A stretch of DNA of 64,000 bases from CAZWDL01 sp964632995 (lineage in GTDB: Bacteria; Bacteroidota; Bacteroidia; Chitinophagales; Saprospiraceae): the NCBI GenBank assembly GCA_964632995.1, contig CAZWDL010000009.1:1-64000 (forward strand), read 5' to 3'. The notes below the pieces were generated by a model, which was given only the letters and a program-made list of their open reading frames with translations, did not search any database and was not told the DNA's origin. Every line of letters starts with the position of its first letter. Position 1 is the stretch's first letter. Shown one piece after another: positions 27,339-36,011 of the stretch. The position numbers and the translations under genes were made by a program.

Positions 27339-27404
27339 CGGAAATGGGAGGTTGAAAGCATTCACGAAGTTGGTTTCGTTCCGACTTCCGACTTCCCATT
27401 TCCG
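27339..27404. repeat. Inverted repeat with seven-base tandem units
   Basis: CGGAAATGGGA (27339-27349) and TCCCATTTCCG (27394-27404) are exact reverse complements, and the outer match extends to 15 of 17 bases. The right side reads as seven-base units CGACTTC, CGACTTC, CCATTTC, CGACTTA. It ends close to the 3' end of rnpB. Confidence 0.55.
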
Positions 27405-27415
27405 ACTTAAAAATA

Positions 27416-27840
27416 GCTGTGGACGTGTAAGCCGGATTCTGTATTCCCTTCCGAAAAAGGGAACATCTATCATTTATCTAGGCCTGCCGTTACCGGCAGG
27501 CTCTATCTGCCTACCCCTCCCAACGTTGCACCCGAAGATGCGCTGCTGAGCGAGCCACTCAGCTCCCCGAACGGAGGAATCGAGATGTATGTGGCATTTC
27601 AACCCGCAAGGTTTATCCCTCCGGCCTGTTGCCAGACCAGAGCGTGCGCTCTTACCGCACGTTTTCACCTTTACCCCGAAGTAGAACTTGCGCTCACTTC
27701 AGGGAAGTCTAGCTTTCTGTGACACTTTCTGTTCCCGCCCGCAGGCGGGACCCACCCGTTAGGTGGTGCGGTGCTCTACGTTGTCCGGACTTTCCTCATT
27801 TCCACCCGAGGGGCGGAACCGCGATAGATCCGTCCACAGC
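27416..27840 (-). ncRNA. rnpB: RNase P RNA (class A)
   Basis: The minus strand contains the conserved core GAGGAAAGTCCGGAC near the 5' end and CAGAATCCGGCTTAC near the 3' end, hallmarks of bacterial RNase P RNA. The ends GCTGTGGACG and CGTCCACAGC pair as helix P1. The length of about 425 bases is normal for a type A RNA. It is the catalytic subunit that matures tRNA 5' ends, such as that of the tRNA-Arg in this window. The 5' end at about 27840 agrees with a promoter box seven bases upstream. Confidence 0.95.
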
Positions 27841-27846
27841 GATGGC

Positions 27847-27854
27847 TAAAGATA
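27847..27854 (-). promoter_or_regulatory. Putative -7 box for rnpB
   Basis: Minus-strand TATCTTTA differs by one base from TAnnTTTG and ends seven bases before the first base of helix P1, exactly where a -7 box should be. No -33 TTTG is obvious. Confidence 0.5.
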
Positions 27855-27980
27855 GTTTTTATTGGGAAAAACCCATACATCTTTTTAACAAGCAATACGC
27901 AACAGCAGTTCCACTACCGCATTATATTATAAAATTTTCCTTATCTTTCCCGCACTTCCCCCCGCTTCCACAAGATCACA

Positions 27981-30900
27981 ATGAAGAAGCGGTTATTATT
28001 TATATTTATCGTATCGGCAGCAGCATGGTTGACCGCAGCATGGCTTCAAAAGAGCATCTCCCCTACCGCCAACCTGCGCTACTACGCCAATCAGTTGGAG
28101 GAGACGATTCATCAGCGGGAACAGCTAGCCCTTGAACTGGTGAATGGCGGGCCCTTAGACCGATGGTTGCGCAGCCCGGCCAGCCTGGAGACGATCACTA
28201 CACTCCCCTTATTCATTTTCCGTAATGACAGCCTGGTCGCCTATACCGACCACCGCATTCCCATAACGGAGCGCCTCTCCATAGAGGGAACATGCGAAAT
28301 ACAAGCACTGAGGGACGGGGTCTATTTGTGTTACAAAAACCGGCAATATCACGATGGGAGTTTTTATGATATTATCGGCGCCATTCCCCTTTACCGGAAC
28401 TATCCGCTGGATAACGAGCAGTTAACCCCTCATTTCCCCTTGATGACTGCCCTGCCTGCGGGCGTCACCTGGAACGAAAAAGCCGGGACAGCGCCCATTC
28501 ATCGTCGAGACGGCAAGCTCCTGGGCTACCTGAACAGCGAGGACCAGCTTTTGCTGCCCGGCCGGGCTCTTTTACTTAATATCCTGATCATCACCGGAAT
28601 GTTTGGTTTATTTCTCAGCACTGTCCTTTTGGCTCTTCGGTTGACAAAGCGGGCAGAAAATTTCTGGGGAATATTGTGGATCCCAGGCTGTTTTTTCACC
28701 CTGGGCTACCTGATGCCCCTGATCTTTCCCGTTCCCCCACCGGGACTTCTCGAGTGTTTCTACGTTCCGGTAGGGCTGTTCCGCACCGGCGATTTCCTCA
28801 TACTGGCGCTGGCCTTATACGGATGCTGGTGGTTTGCCTATCAGCGGCCGATCAAAATGCCGGCTTTTTTTCTCAACAGCAGTACTTTCTTTCAGGTGAC
28901 GGTTCACTATATTTTGGCGGGTACCCCGCTAATATTAATAGCCTTCCTGATCCGGTACGGAGTTGGTAATAGCCTTGAGTCGCTCGATTTTGTCAATTTC
29001 TTCAACCTGCCGCCCGAAGGTTACCTCCTGGTAGTAGCAGTGTTGCTGAGTACTATTCCTCTGAGCATATTCAGTCAGCTGATCGTACTGCGTGTCAGGC
29101 AAATGGCGGTGGATGACCGACATCGCCTGTTCGCATCCGGAATTGGTCTGCTTCCGCTAATGCTGAGCGCGCTCTGGCTAGACCTGGCCCTGCTGCCAAC
29201 CTTACTCAGCGGAATGATTTACATAGCTCTTTTAGATCTTTTTGCCGATTATCACCGCCCCAGTTTGACCTGGTTAGTCATATGGCTGGTTTTCTTTAGC
29301 GCGCTGTGCACCGTTCTTTTTTTCAAATATCATATCGAGCGGGAGTTACAGCAAATGGCCAGGCAGGCGCAGGCCCTCACTACGGAATCGGTGCCTGAGC
29401 AGTCCGGCAGGCAGGACAAAAAAATTCCCCGGGAACTTCAAGCCTCTCTTGCTATTCCGGGCGGTGAAGTCAGCAAAGCTATGATCAATCCCATGGCGAC
29501 TACTACCCGTTTTGACTACGTACTATTCAGGGAGGGGAACCGCATTGAACAGCAAGGGACGCCCAATTTATCCTGGCACAACAGCACCCTTCCTCCGGGG
29601 CCCGGCCAGATAAAAAAGCGACTTACCAGTAGCCGCATTGATCTTCTTTACCAGCATCCCGAAGGAGAGACCGTTCTGATAGGTAAAAAACTAGGCGGTT
29701 ATGCCACTCCTCTTGCCCTGTTTTCTTTTCTATTCGTTCTGTTGCTGGTACTCCTCATGTTATTCAGCGCAGGGCAATATTTTCTGGGGCAACGCCGGGA
29801 ATTCTACTGGGGGGAATTCGGACACCCCTCGCTTCGATATCGCATTCAACTTTCTTTTATCGCGCTGATCATCGGGGCTTTCGTCCTGATAGGGATGGTC
29901 ACGGCCAGTTCCTTCAAGCGATCCGCTATTCAGCAATACGGCAATCGCCTGAGTGAGAAACTGAATGCACTAGTGGCCGACCTTCAGATTCAACTAGGGG
30001 AGCCTCCGTATACCGAAGCAGCTGTGCTGGCGGAAAAGCTTTCCCGCATCCACCGTACCGATTTAGCCGTTTTCGATGAACGGGGAATGTTGCTCGGCGC
30101 ATCGCCATCCTATCTTTTTCAAACCGGTTTATTCCCGTCACGCATGTCAATTGCGGCACAGCGCAGCCTTAGCAATGGAACTCAAAACTTACGGCTACAA
30201 ACAGAGAAAACCGGTCAGCTTGAATACCGAATGGCTTACATACCTGTTTCCACCGGCAAGGAGGGTATTCCCAAATACCTGGGCGTTCCTTTTCCCACGC
30301 GAGCGGGCACCCTTGGTCCCGACATGTACGCTTTTATCGGCACGCTGATCAATGTCTATGTTTTTCTGCTGCTGGCTGCCAGCGCCCTCACTATTGCAGT
30401 AGCCAATTCCATCACCCAGCCGCTCGATCGCCTGGGAGCAAAACTGCAATCCATACAGCTCGGTTATAATGAGCCGCTGGAATGGCAAAGCAATGATGAA
30501 ATCGGCCAGCTGATCCAGGCTTATAATGAGATGATCGCCAAACTCGAGGCCGCTACGGAAGAATTACGCCAGTCGGAACGGGAAGGCGCCTGGCGGGAAA
30601 TGGCCAAACAAGTGGCCCATGAAATAAAAAACCCGCTGACTCCCATGAAACTAAGCCTGCAACACCTGCAACGCGCCTACCGTTCTAATCCCGAACAAGC
30701 ATCCGAACTGATTGACCGGGTTGGGCAAACCCTTATTGAACAGATCAACAGCCTGACCCGCATCGCCGGGGCGTTCTCCGATTTTGCCAAAATGCCGCAG
30801 GCACAACACGAATCCATCCTACTCAATGACCTGCTGCAATCCGCCTTTCTCTTGTTCCGCAACGAGTTTTCCCGGGAAGCGGGTTTTGAACTTCAACTAC

Positions 30901-31289
30901 CTGATGAACCGCTCAAAGTGCAAGCTGACCGGTCTCACCTGCTTCGCGTACTGAACAACTTGCTGACCAACGGGCTGCAGGCCATCCCGGCCGGCCGTGC
31001 TCCACTTATATCGCTTCAACTGCAAAGGGAGGGAAAAAAGGCGCTGATCCGGGTCCGGGACAATGGTTCCGGCATTCCTGTCGCCATGCGGGAACGCGTC
31101 TTTTATCCTAACTTCACCACCAAAAGTTCAGGTATGGGACTGGGACTGGCTATGTGTAAAAATATTATCGAGCAGGCGGGCGGACATATTTACTTCGAAA
31201 CGGTGACAGATCAGGGGACCACTTTTTTTGTCGAACTCCCCCTGGAAACAACAAAAAATCCTCCGGCTCTAAAAGAACCGGAGGATTAA
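27981..31289 (+). CDS. NtrY-like membrane sensor histidine kinase
   Basis: This 1102-residue protein has a first membrane segment (1-20), a periplasmic loop, then a block of about seven membrane segments (about 190-470). A second extracellular loop (about 645-785) lies between two more segments, with a HAMP domain at about 805-855. A HisKA domain carries His880 in MAKQVAHEIKNPLTPMKLSLQ, and a HATPase domain has NNLLTNGLQA, DNGSGIP and GMGLGLAM. The H-box with KNPLTP is typical of NtrY kinases. No response regulator is adjacent. A near-match -7 box TATCTTTC lies at 27942-27949. The last ten codons overlap a terminator serving the opposite strand. Confidence 0.92.
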   Translation: MKKRLLFIFIVSAAAWLTAAWLQKSISPTANLRYYANQLEETIHQREQLALELVNGGPLDRWLRSPASLETITTLPLFIFRNDSLVAYTDHRIPITERLSIEGTCEIQALRDGVYLCYKNRQYHDGSFYDIIGAIPLYRNYPLDNEQLTPHFPLMTALPAGVTWNEKAGTAPIHRRDGKLLGYLNSEDQLLLPGRALLLNILIITGMFGLFLSTVLLALRLTKRAENFWGILWIPGCFFTLGYLMPLIFPVPPPGLLECFYVPVGLFRTGDFLILALALYGCWWFAYQRPIKMPAFFLNSSTFFQVTVHYILAGTPLILIAFLIRYGVGNSLESLDFVNFFNLPPEGYLLVVAVLLSTIPLSIFSQLIVLRVRQMAVDDRHRLFASGIGLLPLMLSALWLDLALLPTLLSGMIYIALLDLFADYHRPSLTWLVIWLVFFSALCTVLFFKYHIERELQQMARQAQALTTESVPEQSGRQDKKIPRELQASLAIPGGEVSKAMINPMATTTRFDYVLFREGNRIEQQGTPNLSWHNSTLPPGPGQIKKRLTSSRIDLLYQHPEGETVLIGKKLGGYATPLALFSFLFVLLLVLLMLFSAGQYFLGQRREFYWGEFGHPSLRYRIQLSFIALIIGAFVLIGMVTASSFKRSAIQQYGNRLSEKLNALVADLQIQLGEPPYTEAAVLAEKLSRIHRTDLAVFDERGMLLGASPSYLFQTGLFPSRMSIAAQRSLSNGTQNLRLQTEKTGQLEYRMAYIPVSTGKEGIPKYLGVPFPTRAGTLGPDMYAFIGTLINVYVFLLLAASALTIAVANSITQPLDRLGAKLQSIQLGYNEPLEWQSNDEIGQLIQAYNEMIAKLEAATEELRQSEREGAWREMAKQVAHEIKNPLTPMKLSLQHLQRAYRSNPEQASELIDRVGQTLIEQINSLTRIAGAFSDFAKMPQAQHESILLNDLLQSAFLLFRNEFSREAGFELQLPDEPLKVQADRSHLLRVLNNLLTNGLQAIPAGRAPLISLQLQREGKKALIRVRDNGSGIPVAMRERVFYPNFTTKSSGMGLGLAMCKNIIEQAGGHIYFETVTDQGTTFFVELPLETTKNPPALKEPED
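31253..31287 (-). terminator. Intrinsic terminator inside the kinase 3' end
   Basis: On the minus strand AATCCTCCGG (31287-31278) pairs perfectly with CCGGAGGATT (31266-31257) around an 11-base loop and runs into six T. Plus-strand sequence after the stem has no T-run, so this terminates the convergent TPR gene transcript, about 135 bases beyond its stop codon, from within the kinase coding sequence. Confidence 0.7.
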
Positions 31290-31421
31290 GGATACATATA
31301 CCGAAGTCAAAATGATTAGAGTATACCCGGACCGTAGCCGATTGGGATATCCTCGTTCTTAAATACATTAACTTCGGGTGCCAAACCTTTTCTTGATGCT
31401 ACAACATCACATCAGGTGTTT

Positions 31422-32237
31422 TTACTTTCCACCGCTCAGTTCATTGATTTTGTACTGAGCGCGTTCGGTGTATTTGCCACCCTTGATTTGCTTGTAGGCC
31501 TCAAGTGCATCACTGGTTTGACCAAGCGCTTCGTAGCTTTCAGCCAATACCATGTAATATTTCCCGGTATCGCCTTGGTCGGCCATTTCCACCGCCTTGC
31601 TGGCATGTTCCACCGCATTGCTGAATTCACCCTTCCCTTTCAGTGCCTGAGCCATGTAGTAATGTGCATCAGCCGTTTCGGTATCTTCCAGGAAGGCTTG
31701 CGCCATCTCCATTGTTTTGTCCCATTCCTTACCGGCATAAGCCAGGGCAATCATGTTTTCGGCTTTGCTCATCATCTGCTCAGCCTTATCCGGCTTGTTG
31801 GATTTTTTAGATACTTCCGCAGCTTCCAGATAAGCTTTAACAGCTTTAGCATCTTCCCCAAGGCCTTCCATGGCCTGAGCTACACCGATGTAGTTGGCGT
31901 AGAAGTCGGGGTTTAATTCCGTTCCGGCCTTAAAGGCTTCCAGGGCTTCTTCATTTTTGTCGGCTTTCCGCAGGCTGCTTCCTGCCTTATAGGCAGCAAT
32001 ACCGCCGTTTTTATTAGCCAGTGCAAGCACCTTCTGATCAGTTTCAGATTCCGGATCGGCAGCTTCTACAGCTTTCTGCAAAAGTGGAAGTGCTGCATTG
32101 TAATCTTTGGCTTTAAGTTTTTCAAGAGCCTGATTATACAGTGTAGCGGCTGAAGGCGCCTCCTCCTGAGCCTGAACCATCAGGGAGAAGGAAAGAAGTG
32201 TTACGGTAAAAAATAAATAGGATGCAAATTTCCCCAT
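31422..32237 (-). CDS. Exported TPR repeat protein
   Basis: This 271-residue protein has a signal peptide (1-23, ending MVQAQ) followed by about six tetratricopeptide repeats. Examples are ATLYNQALEKLKAKDYNAALPLLQKAVE, EALEAFKAGTELNPDFYANYIGVAQAMEGLG and KYYMVLAESYEALGQTSDALEAYKQ. It is probably a periplasmic or outer-membrane-associated scaffold; no enzymatic domain is present and the partner is unknown. It is monocistronic and convergent with the histidine kinase. Confidence 0.85.
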   Translation of the reverse strand: MGKFASYLFFTVTLLSFSLMVQAQEEAPSAATLYNQALEKLKAKDYNAALPLLQKAVEAADPESETDQKVLALANKNGGIAAYKAGSSLRKADKNEEALEAFKAGTELNPDFYANYIGVAQAMEGLGEDAKAVKAYLEAAEVSKKSNKPDKAEQMMSKAENMIALAYAGKEWDKTMEMAQAFLEDTETADAHYYMAQALKGKGEFSNAVEHASKAVEMADQGDTGKYYMVLAESYEALGQTSDALEAYKQIKGGKYTERAQYKINELSGGK

Positions 32238-32641
32238 GTCTCTGTTGCGTTTTAATGTTTATAAAAAAAATCATTTTTTTCTCCTGGAAAAGTCAGCAAC
32301 TATTTGTCCAGAGCGGATGGTAACCGGCTCCGGGCATATAAAAAATGCTTAAAGTCATTGACTTTGGTAAATTAGTTCCTGCGAGATAAAGTAATACGAG
32401 TTGTATAGGCGTAGCTTTAGGAAAACGATAGTATGGAATGTTCCCCAGGAAACAAAAAAATTAACACAGAAATTGTTCACTGTTTTCATGGTTTCAAGGT
32501 TGTTTAGTCTCATCGCCGCCTGCTTTGGTGATTTTCATTGCTCACGGCCGTGAACCACCGCCTCCATAAAACAGGGAATCCATAGCGCTCTGAAACAATC
32601 CCTTTCCCTGATTGTTACTTTCCAAATAAAAACCAGCACTC
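32238..32641. other. Intergenic region between TPR gene and carotenoid cluster
   Basis: These 404 bases lie between divergent genes and should hold promoters for both, but no exact TAnnTTTG box with a partner is seen. The sequence next to the TPR gene has A/T runs. I see no RNA fold or reading frame worth reporting. Confidence 0.45.
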
Positions 32642-34099
32642 TTGCAAATAGGAATAATCGGAGCCGGAATTGCCGGACTGGCGGCAGCGGTGCGACTGGC
32701 TAGCCGCGGTCACGAGGTGGATGTATTCGAAGCTAATGATCATCCCGGAGGAAAACTTTCGGAAATCCGGATAGGTGACTACCGCTTTGACGCCGGACCC
32801 TCCCTGTTTACCATGCCGCACTACGTCGACGAGCTTTTTGAGGTAGCCGGAGTTACCCCCGGGGATCAGTTCTCCTACCAGCGTCTTCCGGTAGTATGCA
32901 AATACTTTTGGGAAGACGGTACGCATCTTTCGGCTCATGCTGATGCCCGTGCCTTTGCCAAGGAGGTGGAGGAGCAATTGAGCACACCGGCCCACCGCAT
33001 CGAATCCCTGCTGCGCGACAGTGAACGAAAATACCGAACAACCGGATGGATCTTCCTCGAAAAGTCGCTGCACCGGTGGCAAACCTGGTTGAACCTGGAT
33101 GTGTTGAAAGCCATGCTTAAAATTCCCACACTCGATCTCTTCAGCAATATGAACCGAGTACACGAGCGTATGGTAAAGCACCCAAAACTAGTACAGCTCT
33201 TTAACCGTTTTGCAACCTATAACGGCTCCAATCCTTATAAAGCGCCGGGGCTGCTTAGTATCATCCCCTATTTTGAACACAAGATCGGGGCTTTCTATCC
33301 GGAAGGCGGAATGTACGCCATCCCGGAAGCCATTTACAAACTCGCCCTCACAAAGGGCGTTCGCTTTCATTTTAACACTCCCGTGGAACGCATCCTTCTC
33401 GAGGGCAACACCGCCACCGGCCTGCAAACTGCGGAGGGCGACCGGCGCTTCGACCGGGTGGTCAGTAATATGGATATTTTTTTCACCTACAAAAAATTAC
33501 TGCCCGAACAACGGCATCCCCACCGGGTGCTCCGGCAGGAAAAGTCGACGTCGGCCCTTATTTTCTACTGGGGCATCAGGAAGACGTTTCCGGAGCTGAA
33601 CCTGCACAATATTTTCTTCAGTGATAACTACCGGGCCGAATTCGATCATCTCGCCCGGGGCAAAGTATATGAAGACCCGACGGTATATGTCAACATCAGC
33701 AGCAAATACACCGCAGCGGATGCGCCCGCCGGCAGCGAAAACTGGTTTACGATGATCAATGTGCCCTTTAACTCGGGGCAGAACTGGGACGCGCTCATCG
33801 ACGAGGTGCGCCGCAATACCCAGGCCAAGCTCAGCCGCATTCTCAAATGTGATATCGGCGCCCTGATTGAAGAGGAGTCCTTGCTCGACCCACGCAGTAT
33901 TGAAAGCAAAACCGCTTCTCACCTCGGCGCTCTTTACGGCACGAGTTCCAACGATCGCATGGCCGCCTTCATGCGGCACGCCAATTTCAGCAGCCGCATC
34001 AAAAATCTATTTTTCTGCGGCGGAAGCGTACACCCGGGCGGTGGCATCCCGCTGTGTTTACTCTCAGCTAAAATCGTCGATTCCTTGATCAATGAGTAA
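32642..34099 (+). CDS. crtD: CrtI-family carotenoid desaturase, probably CrtD
   Basis: This 485-residue flavoenzyme has the N-terminal FAD-binding motif GIIGAGIAGLAAAVRLASRGHEV and GPSLFTMPHY. The segment FATYNGSNPYKAPGLLSIIP near 190-210 and the C-terminal FCGGSVHPGGGIPLCLLSAK complete the CrtI-family pattern. The Bacteroidota members with this YNGSNPYKAPG sequence that I recall are 1-hydroxycarotenoid 3,4-desaturases, and the next genes encode CruF-like and CrtZ enzymes, so CrtD is more likely than phytoene desaturase. Translation must start at TTG 32642: a TAA lies five codons upstream in frame and no ATG precedes the FAD motif. No phytoene synthase is in the window. Confidence 0.82.
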   Translation: MQIGIIGAGIAGLAAAVRLASRGHEVDVFEANDHPGGKLSEIRIGDYRFDAGPSLFTMPHYVDELFEVAGVTPGDQFSYQRLPVVCKYFWEDGTHLSAHADARAFAKEVEEQLSTPAHRIESLLRDSERKYRTTGWIFLEKSLHRWQTWLNLDVLKAMLKIPTLDLFSNMNRVHERMVKHPKLVQLFNRFATYNGSNPYKAPGLLSIIPYFEHKIGAFYPEGGMYAIPEAIYKLALTKGVRFHFNTPVERILLEGNTATGLQTAEGDRRFDRVVSNMDIFFTYKKLLPEQRHPHRVLRQEKSTSALIFYWGIRKTFPELNLHNIFFSDNYRAEFDHLARGKVYEDPTVYVNISSKYTAADAPAGSENWFTMINVPFNSGQNWDALIDEVRRNTQAKLSRILKCDIGALIEEESLLDPRSIESKTASHLGALYGTSSNDRMAAFMRHANFSSRIKNLFFCGGSVHPGGGIPLCLLSAKIVDSLINE

Positions 34100-34148
34100 C
34101 TCATTTTCGTTTATTAATTGGTAATTTTGCCCGCAAAAGGCTATAGTA

Positions 34149-34817
34149 TTGGACAAAACAGCAACCATCAAATCGGATCTTGCCGACCGGATCACCTCTC
34201 CCGGCGCCGCTATTGCCATACTGGTCATTTTTTACGCCGTAGGCATCACCGGTATTTTACTTCCTCTCCATCAAGATTTCATTTTGCTAACGCCGTTCAA
34301 CCTGCTCCTGTCCCTGGGGCTCGTACTGTGGCATCATCCACACTGGAGCCCGCAGACCGTCATATTCCTGGCATGCAGTTACATCGTCGGCTTCGGTGCT
34401 GAATTATTCGGTATACAGACCGGCTTACTCTTCGGTGATTATACCTACGGACAGGTGCTTGGCCCAAAACTGGGGGGCACCCCACTAATGATCGGCGTTA
34501 ACTGGATGCTGCTGGCCTACGCTTCAGGCGTAGCGGTCAACCACCTGGCGCCACGTCTTCACTGGTTCATTAAAGCACTTATCGGCAGCTCGCTTATGGT
34601 TGGCCTCGATCTGCTCATTGAACCCGTAGCTATCGAATACGGATTTTGGAGTTGGGAAGGACATACCCCGCCCCTGCAAAATTACCTGGGGTGGTTTTTT
34701 GTAGCCCTGCCCCTACTGTCTCTTTTTGCCTTGCTGCAAGGCCATATCCGCAACAAAGTAGCCATCGCCTTGTTATTGCTACAGTTGCTGTTCTTCTTTA
34801 TTTTGGGAATTGCCTGA
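34149..34817 (+). CDS. cruF: Carotenoid 1,2-hydratase-like membrane protein (CruF type)
   Basis: This 222-residue integral membrane protein has about six to seven membrane segments and belongs to the carotenoid biosynthesis family (DUF422) that includes CruF. Conserved features are YIVGFGAELFGIQTGLLFGDYTYG at about 76-99 and IEPVAIEYGFWSWEG near 158-172. CruF adds water to the psi end of gamma-carotene. Start is TTG 34149; a TAA lies in frame 24 bases upstream and the next in-frame ATG is deep inside the family core. It is 49 bases after the desaturase and 26 before crtZ. Confidence 0.82.
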   Translation: MDKTATIKSDLADRITSPGAAIAILVIFYAVGITGILLPLHQDFILLTPFNLLLSLGLVLWHHPHWSPQTVIFLACSYIVGFGAELFGIQTGLLFGDYTYGQVLGPKLGGTPLMIGVNWMLLAYASGVAVNHLAPRLHWFIKALIGSSLMVGLDLLIEPVAIEYGFWSWEGHTPPLQNYLGWFFVALPLLSLFALLQGHIRNKVAIALLLLQLLFFFILGIA

Positions 34818-34843
34818 ATATCAGCCAAACATTTCAAATAAGC

Positions 34844-35356
34844 ATGGAAATACTGCTCTATACCTCGATCATCTTGCTTACCATCCTGGGTATGGAATTC
34901 GTCGCTTGGTTCACCCACAAATATGTTATGCACGGACTGCTTTGGAACTGGCACGAAGACCATCATCGCCCTCATCACCAAAAAGAAGGCTTTTTTGAAA
35001 AAAATGATTTGTTTTTCCTCGTCTTCGCCATCCCAAGTGCGATAAGTTACATCATAGGGCTGTCCACTCCTCAGTTCTGGCTCCTTTTCGTCGGCATCGG
35101 CATCTCGATCTACGGCCTGATCTATTTTCTCATTCACGACGTCTATATCCACCGTCGATTCAGCTGGTTCAAGCAACTCGACAACAAGTACTCCCGCGCC
35201 ATCCTGCGCGCCCATGGGGCTCACCACGCCAAACAGACCAAAGAGGACGGTGAATCCTTTGGCCTGCTGATCGTCAATCCCAAATACTTTAAAAAGCGTA
35301 GTCAGTGGAAGAAAAAGGTGGAAGAAGAGTACCGGGAAGCCGCCGGAAATAGTTGA
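34844..35356 (+). CDS. crtZ: Beta-carotene hydroxylase
   Basis: This 170-residue non-haem di-iron hydroxylase of the fatty-acid hydroxylase superfamily has four hydrophobic segments and the CrtZ histidine clusters. These are HKYVMHG with WHEDHHRPHH (about 23-42), HDVYIHRRF (about 99-107) and AHGAHHAKQ (about 124-132). It hydroxylates C3 of beta-ionone rings. The ATG at 34844 gives the normal N-terminus; a longer open frame back to 34646 merely overlaps cruF. Together with CrtD and CruF it completes a saproxanthin-type set. Confidence 0.92.
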   Translation: MEILLYTSIILLTILGMEFVAWFTHKYVMHGLLWNWHEDHHRPHHQKEGFFEKNDLFFLVFAIPSAISYIIGLSTPQFWLLFVGIGISIYGLIYFLIHDVYIHRRFSWFKQLDNKYSRAILRAHGAHHAKQTKEDGESFGLLIVNPKYFKKRSQWKKKVEEEYREAAGNS

Positions 35357-35450
35357 ACACTAAGGAACCGGCTGAAAATAAGCGCCGACACTTATTCCTT
35401 TCCTCCGTAAATGTTCTTATTTTTATGGAAACATTAAAGGTCTTCAGCTA

Positions 35451-36011
35451 TTGGAAAACAAGCTATTAGACAAGGTTGCCCGCTCACTGAGTGTAGAGAT
35501 GCCCTACGCCAAGAGCATGGACAGATATCTCGATCAGATCATCAAGGATATTCGTCCTTTGGGAGAAGATCTAAGAGAGGAAGAATACTACCTGGAAAAA
35601 CCCTGGCTGGAGATACGGGATGATGTCCACTTTCACAAAGCTATCCTGCATTTCTTTAACGAAGGCGGTGAATATCTGCGCTCTGTCGATGGTGATGTAT
35701 CGGGAGGCTCCTGGCGCTACATGGAACGATCCAATAAACTACTTATTGAGCACAGCGGCGGCGCCGAGCTCTACGACCTCGCTTTTCTGGACGGTAAGTT
35801 TTTTATTCTCGACAAACACGGTGACCAGGAACGCCTGGGACAACGCAAATATACGGTGCTCATCCATGAACCACTGGGTAAAAGACTCGAATGGCGGGAT
35901 GCCATGGAGTACCTATACAACAGTTACCGGAATAAGAACACCTACTATATAACCATCGTGCTCATTATTTTAACATTGATCGCTATTATGGTGGCCTTAT
36001 CTGTATGGTGA
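35451..36011 (+). CDS. Tail-anchored protein of unknown function
   Basis: I do not recognise this 186-residue protein. The N-terminal half is helical and charged (about 1-60). The middle, about 70-125, looks like a small beta-sheet domain (GSWRYMERSNKLLIEHSGG, AELYDLAFLDGKFFILD), reminiscent of lipocalin-like folds. A single C-terminal membrane segment (YYITIVLIILTLIAIMVALSVW) would anchor it with the bulk in the cytosol. It starts with TTG 35451, since a TAA lies in frame 15 bases upstream; an internal ATG at codon 17 is the alternative. It follows crtZ by 94 bases on the same strand, so a link to carotenoid genes is possible but unproven. Confidence 0.65.
   Translation: MENKLLDKVARSLSVEMPYAKSMDRYLDQIIKDIRPLGEDLREEEYYLEKPWLEIRDDVHFHKAILHFFNEGGEYLRSVDGDVSGGSWRYMERSNKLLIEHSGGAELYDLAFLDGKFFILDKHGDQERLGQRKYTVLIHEPLGKRLEWRDAMEYLYNSYRNKNTYYITIVLIILTLIAIMVALSVW

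Larger units (their letters stand above)
27104..27415. other. Intergenic region with two inverted repeats
   Basis: These 312 bases lie between porV and the 3' end of rnpB, two convergent transcripts. They contain a perfect palindrome (27167-27212) and a long inverted repeat (27339-27404) that includes seven-base tandem repeats. I see no coding sequence. Confidence 0.6.

Noticed and set aside
27415..27841. Several short open frames around 27352-27668
   Set aside because: The region is RNase P RNA, shown by its conserved cores and closing P1 helix.
27719..28135. Possible 138-codon gene on the plus strand
   Set aside because: It crosses the 5' end of the RNase P RNA gene and the start of the histidine kinase; both are well supported and the frame has no recognisable features.
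32642..34099. Plain phytoene desaturase (crtI) call for the first carotenoid gene
   Set aside because: The sequence and the CruF/CrtZ neighbours favour CrtD, and no phytoene synthase accompanies it. A tree would decide.
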